Source: Tubiluchus corallicola
Lineage: Eukaryota > Priapulida > Priapulimorpha > Priapulimorphida > Tubiluchidae
Assembly (NCBI GenBank): GCA_030141605.1
Contig: JAQGDQ010001576.1
Span: 1-34,084 of the forward strand
Length of the DNA: 34,084 nt
Direction: 5' to 3'
The notes below the pieces were generated by a model. It was not told the DNA's origin. It did not search any database and saw nothing but the letters and a program-made list of their open reading frames with translations. This document shows, piece by piece, positions 31,385 to 34,084 of this stretch (position 1 is its first letter; each line of letters opens with the position of its first letter). The translations under genes were made by a program, and so were the position numbers.

Positions 31385-31672
31385 CTAGCAAAGGCCCCGC
31401 AAAAAATTTTGCGTATAAATACACGTATAATCAAAAATACGCGAACATCCTACATAGTCCTCATTTACAACGCAAAGCCAGCAGCAGCAGTAGCTTTTAC
31501 TGAATTAAAACTATAAGGTTATAGACAGAGTATAATGGATGACGTCAGAACAATGGCTTTGCATCAGCAGTTTTCCAAGCAAAAATTGCCAAAAATAGAA
31601 CATCTAATTAACTGTAGCCTCGAATCTTATATATATGTATAAAGCCCATACCAAGAGAATTAATATATGCGA
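31385..31672 (-). mobile_element. Helitron-like element H4, 288-bp deletion derivative
   Basis: Read on -: TC at 31672-31671 preceded by A, the family 5' end to 'gattcgaggctacag', then a direct jump to 'ttaattagatgttc', i.e. about 480 bases of the body are missing. The 3' part is complete, with perfect hairpin CGCAAAA/TTTTGCG and CTAG at 31388-31385. The next base is the T of H3's 5' TC, so H4 and H3 are joined head-to-tail. Confidence 0.76.
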
Positions 31673-33864
31673 TTAATATATTAACCAAATTAGTCTTTCG
31701 AATTCTAGAGGCATGTACAATTACCAGCATTGTATGCCAGTCCTTTTCTAATTCACAAAATGAAATACATGCCTTTTATTGCATGGCCTATCTGTTTTAT
31801 CGCAGCCCTAACATCTATAATTACGTAATTACTGTAGCTATAACTTTTTCGACAGTGTCTTTAAAAATGATAAGGTTCTACTTCGAGCACAGCAAACATT
31901 GCCTATATGTTAGTAAAGGAAAAAATAACCGCCTGCTATGACCCAAAAACAACCTTAATTACCATAATTATTATTTCCAAGATCAAAAAAATTGAAATAA
32001 TACCGTAATGTTAAATGAATAAATCAATAAGCAAATAGATAACAAAATATTAAAAAATTCTGTTGTTGTGATAGGCGTATGTTATAGCATGTTCTATGTG
32101 TTTCATATTTTTTTGTGAAATTAAATTCGTAAAATGTTAATACTTGTGTTTAGATCATATATGTATTGTGGAAGGTTTTTGAACATGCAGCCAGATGTCA
32201 AATGTACAGATTTCCACATTATATTGGAATCTATATTCGGAATAGAGTTTTTCGGAATCTATATAAAATGTAGTATTTCAAAAATCTTCAATGATGATGA
32301 TGTGAGGGTGCGTGGGCATCCCTTTCTAAGTTAGACTGTAATCGTAGATTTGGCTGAATTTATGAATTTATATTTAAACAATGTATTTAAGATAAGTTGT
32401 TACGGATAAAGATAAATTTAAGATAAAGTGGGATATTTTTACCTTTGGCAATAATAAATTTCAGTTTTGTCAGGATTGATTGCATTTGGGTTGCAATTAA
32501 TTTAAACAGATCGTGATTTTAGAAGTATACCTGCAAGTTAAAATATATAATTATATTTGTGGGTATTGAGTGGATTTAACAAACACGTTGGACCAGCATT
32601 GCGTTATCTTCTTGAGATTCCTTATCAAGGATATCCTGCAGTCCCAATATAAAGGATCATTCACTTTTGTATCATGTATCATCCAAAACGTCCAGTGCAG
32701 TTTGAGCATGAAGATATTGAGCCAGTATCAAAGTCTTGCATTGTAATTATCATTAGCGTGACGTTCTCAAGAAGTCAAAAATTTTCTACTTTGGTTTTCC
32801 CAGATGCTATATAAACAACTTACTTAAATAGCACTTGTCTGTAGAGTTAAACTACATTCATTTATATGTCTTTACATAGACCACTGTTGTGTTTTTATTT
32901 CGAAATCAATAATTATTTGTTGAAGAATTGAAATCAAAAGAGATAGGATGAGAGCTCACTCAGCTTTACCCATGGAATTAACGCTTACCAGGACGTCTCT
33001 ACACAACTTTAGATATGATATTATGAGAATTAATAACAAATGTATTTGGGAACTCTGATATGAAAGCTCTATCTGATTAAGAGAAGTTTAGAACTTCTGA
33101 GACAGGTGTGATTCTGTAAGCAGGCTATAGTCAATTTTAAGCTCATTATCAACCTCCGGGAGCAGTTGATGGAGAATGGTACCTGATAACTCGAGTAATC
33201 AGCGAGTGCTATACTGTCGGTCTTAATTGATGTTGGTGTTGTCAACGCTGTAACGCTTTGAAACGTTATGAAACGATATGAAACGCGTACCTGACAGTCA
33301 GCTGACCTAGGAGCGGCTTATTATGTTATATTATAGGGAGAGTCATTAAACTCTTTTATCTTTTTATTATTATGTTTTTGTGTATTATTTAAACAGAATT
33401 TTGACGTGGAAACTTGTATAGAAAATATTAAGAATAGTAAAGACAAAAAGGCTTTGACAAAATTTAGAACTAGTGCTAATTATTCGGGTTATTTTTAAAC
33501 GCAAATTAATAAAACCCTTTTGTTCCAGACAGTTTTTAAACGAATTTGGCTGTATAGGGAGGGAGCAGTATAACCAGGTTGACTATATGCACAAAGAACT
33601 TTGCAATAATTTGTTCCAGTTTCAAAGCAATCTAAATTTAATTTTCATTCCACTGTTCCTGCTGATTTATATTCTGCTATATATCTTTCCCATAACAACC
33701 CCGTTGAATTTAAATTACAGCTTAAAACAGGTCTGGTGAATCTTTGAAGAAGCATATTCTATTTATGCTTTGTGCATATTATTTCAGTATTGGTTCTACA
33801 TATAGTGACCTAATAGCCAGTTGTTGTTTGTTTTTTATGGATTGTTTCCGACGTTTTGCTTCTT
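31673..33864. other. No gene recognised
   Basis: AT-rich sequence that should contain more of the GT49 intron or upstream exons, but no stretch combined splice sites with GT49-like residues. A partly open + stretch at 32578-32815 with one TAA ('LRYLLEIPYQGYPAVPI' and 'MYHPKRPVQFEHEDIEPVS') could be a fossil coding piece; I cannot place it. Confidence 0.4.
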
Positions 33865-34072
33865 TTTTTGTCAATTTTCGCTTAGAAAACTGCTGACGCA
33901 AAGCCATTGTTGTGACGTCATCTATTATACTCTGTCTATAAGCTTACAACTTTAATTCAGTAAAAGCTGCTGCTGCTGGCTTTGCGTTATAAATGAGGAC
34001 TAGGTAGGATGTTCGCGTATTTTTGATTATACGTGTATTTATACGCAAATTTTTTTGCGGAGCCTTTGCTAG
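33865..34072 (+). mobile_element. Helitron-like element H5, 3' part
   Basis: The last about 208 bases of the family, from 'tcaattttcgcttagaaaac' to hairpin CGCAAA/TTTGCG (34044-34058) and CTAG at 34069-34072, followed by T. The 5' half is absent, so it is 5'-truncated or a deletion derivative with an unrecognised 5' end. Same orientation as H1/H2. Confidence 0.74.
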
Positions 34073-34084
34073 TATTACTATTAA

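Noticed and set aside
32425-32555. Acceptor/donor pair on - as an additional GT49 exon
   Set aside because: All three frames between the splice-like sites contain stops.
32578-32815. Possible coding fossil on +
   Set aside because: Residues look protein-like but there is an internal stop, no splice sites and no family I can name; kept only as a remark.

Overview
The window looks like nuclear DNA from an animal, most likely an AT-rich, repeat-dense aquatic invertebrate. The evidence is type II Golgi glycan enzymes of animal type, a spliced gene with GT-AG introns, and degenerate LINE, Ty3/gypsy, piggyBac and Helitron-like sequences. No prokaryotic operon, tRNA, rRNA or CRISPR signal was seen. 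I cannot name the species.

Left half (1-16.9 kb): a rearranged segmental duplication. One unit (broken gypsy pol on -, GAAGTC minisatellite, AAT microsatellite, LINE 3' tail, broken LINE reverse transcriptase on -, then a carbohydrate sulfotransferase on +) occurs nearly identically at 2025-8231 (copy A) and 10686-16868 (copy B). A third, inverted partial copy (copy C, 1-2029) mirrors 6053-8083. C and A are joined at 2025-2029 through the 5-base microhomology CACTG. Copy A carries the only complete sulfotransferase (7960-9042). Copy B's gene is cut after about 90 residues and is followed shortly by a 64-bp satellite with 12 in-register units (16969-17715).

Middle (17.9-23 kb): a GT10 alpha-1,3-fucosyltransferase on - (19149-17976) with one frameshift; a LINE C-terminal scrap; a gypsy remnant with a clean 240-bp LTR, in which an RNase H piece lies downstream of an integrase piece (reverse of normal order); and the last exon of a GT49 (B4GAT1-like) glucuronyltransferase on - (22941-22598).

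Right part (23-34 kb): mostly one 7.4-kb intron of the GT49 gene. It holds a piggyBac-derived scrap, another LINE scrap, a GTGGT satellite and two head-to-tail Helitron-like elements. The preceding GT49 exon is at 30495-30369; it splices in frame to the last exon (phase 1) and is sandwiched between two converging Helitron-like arrays. A fifth Helitron-like end is at the right edge.

The three recognisable host genes (sulfotransferase, fucosyltransferase, GlcA-transferase-like) all belong to Golgi glycan assembly. Whether they act in one pathway is inference only. The near-identical duplicated and inverted blocks could be real genome structure or assembly artefact; long reads across 2025, 10686 and 16868 would decide.
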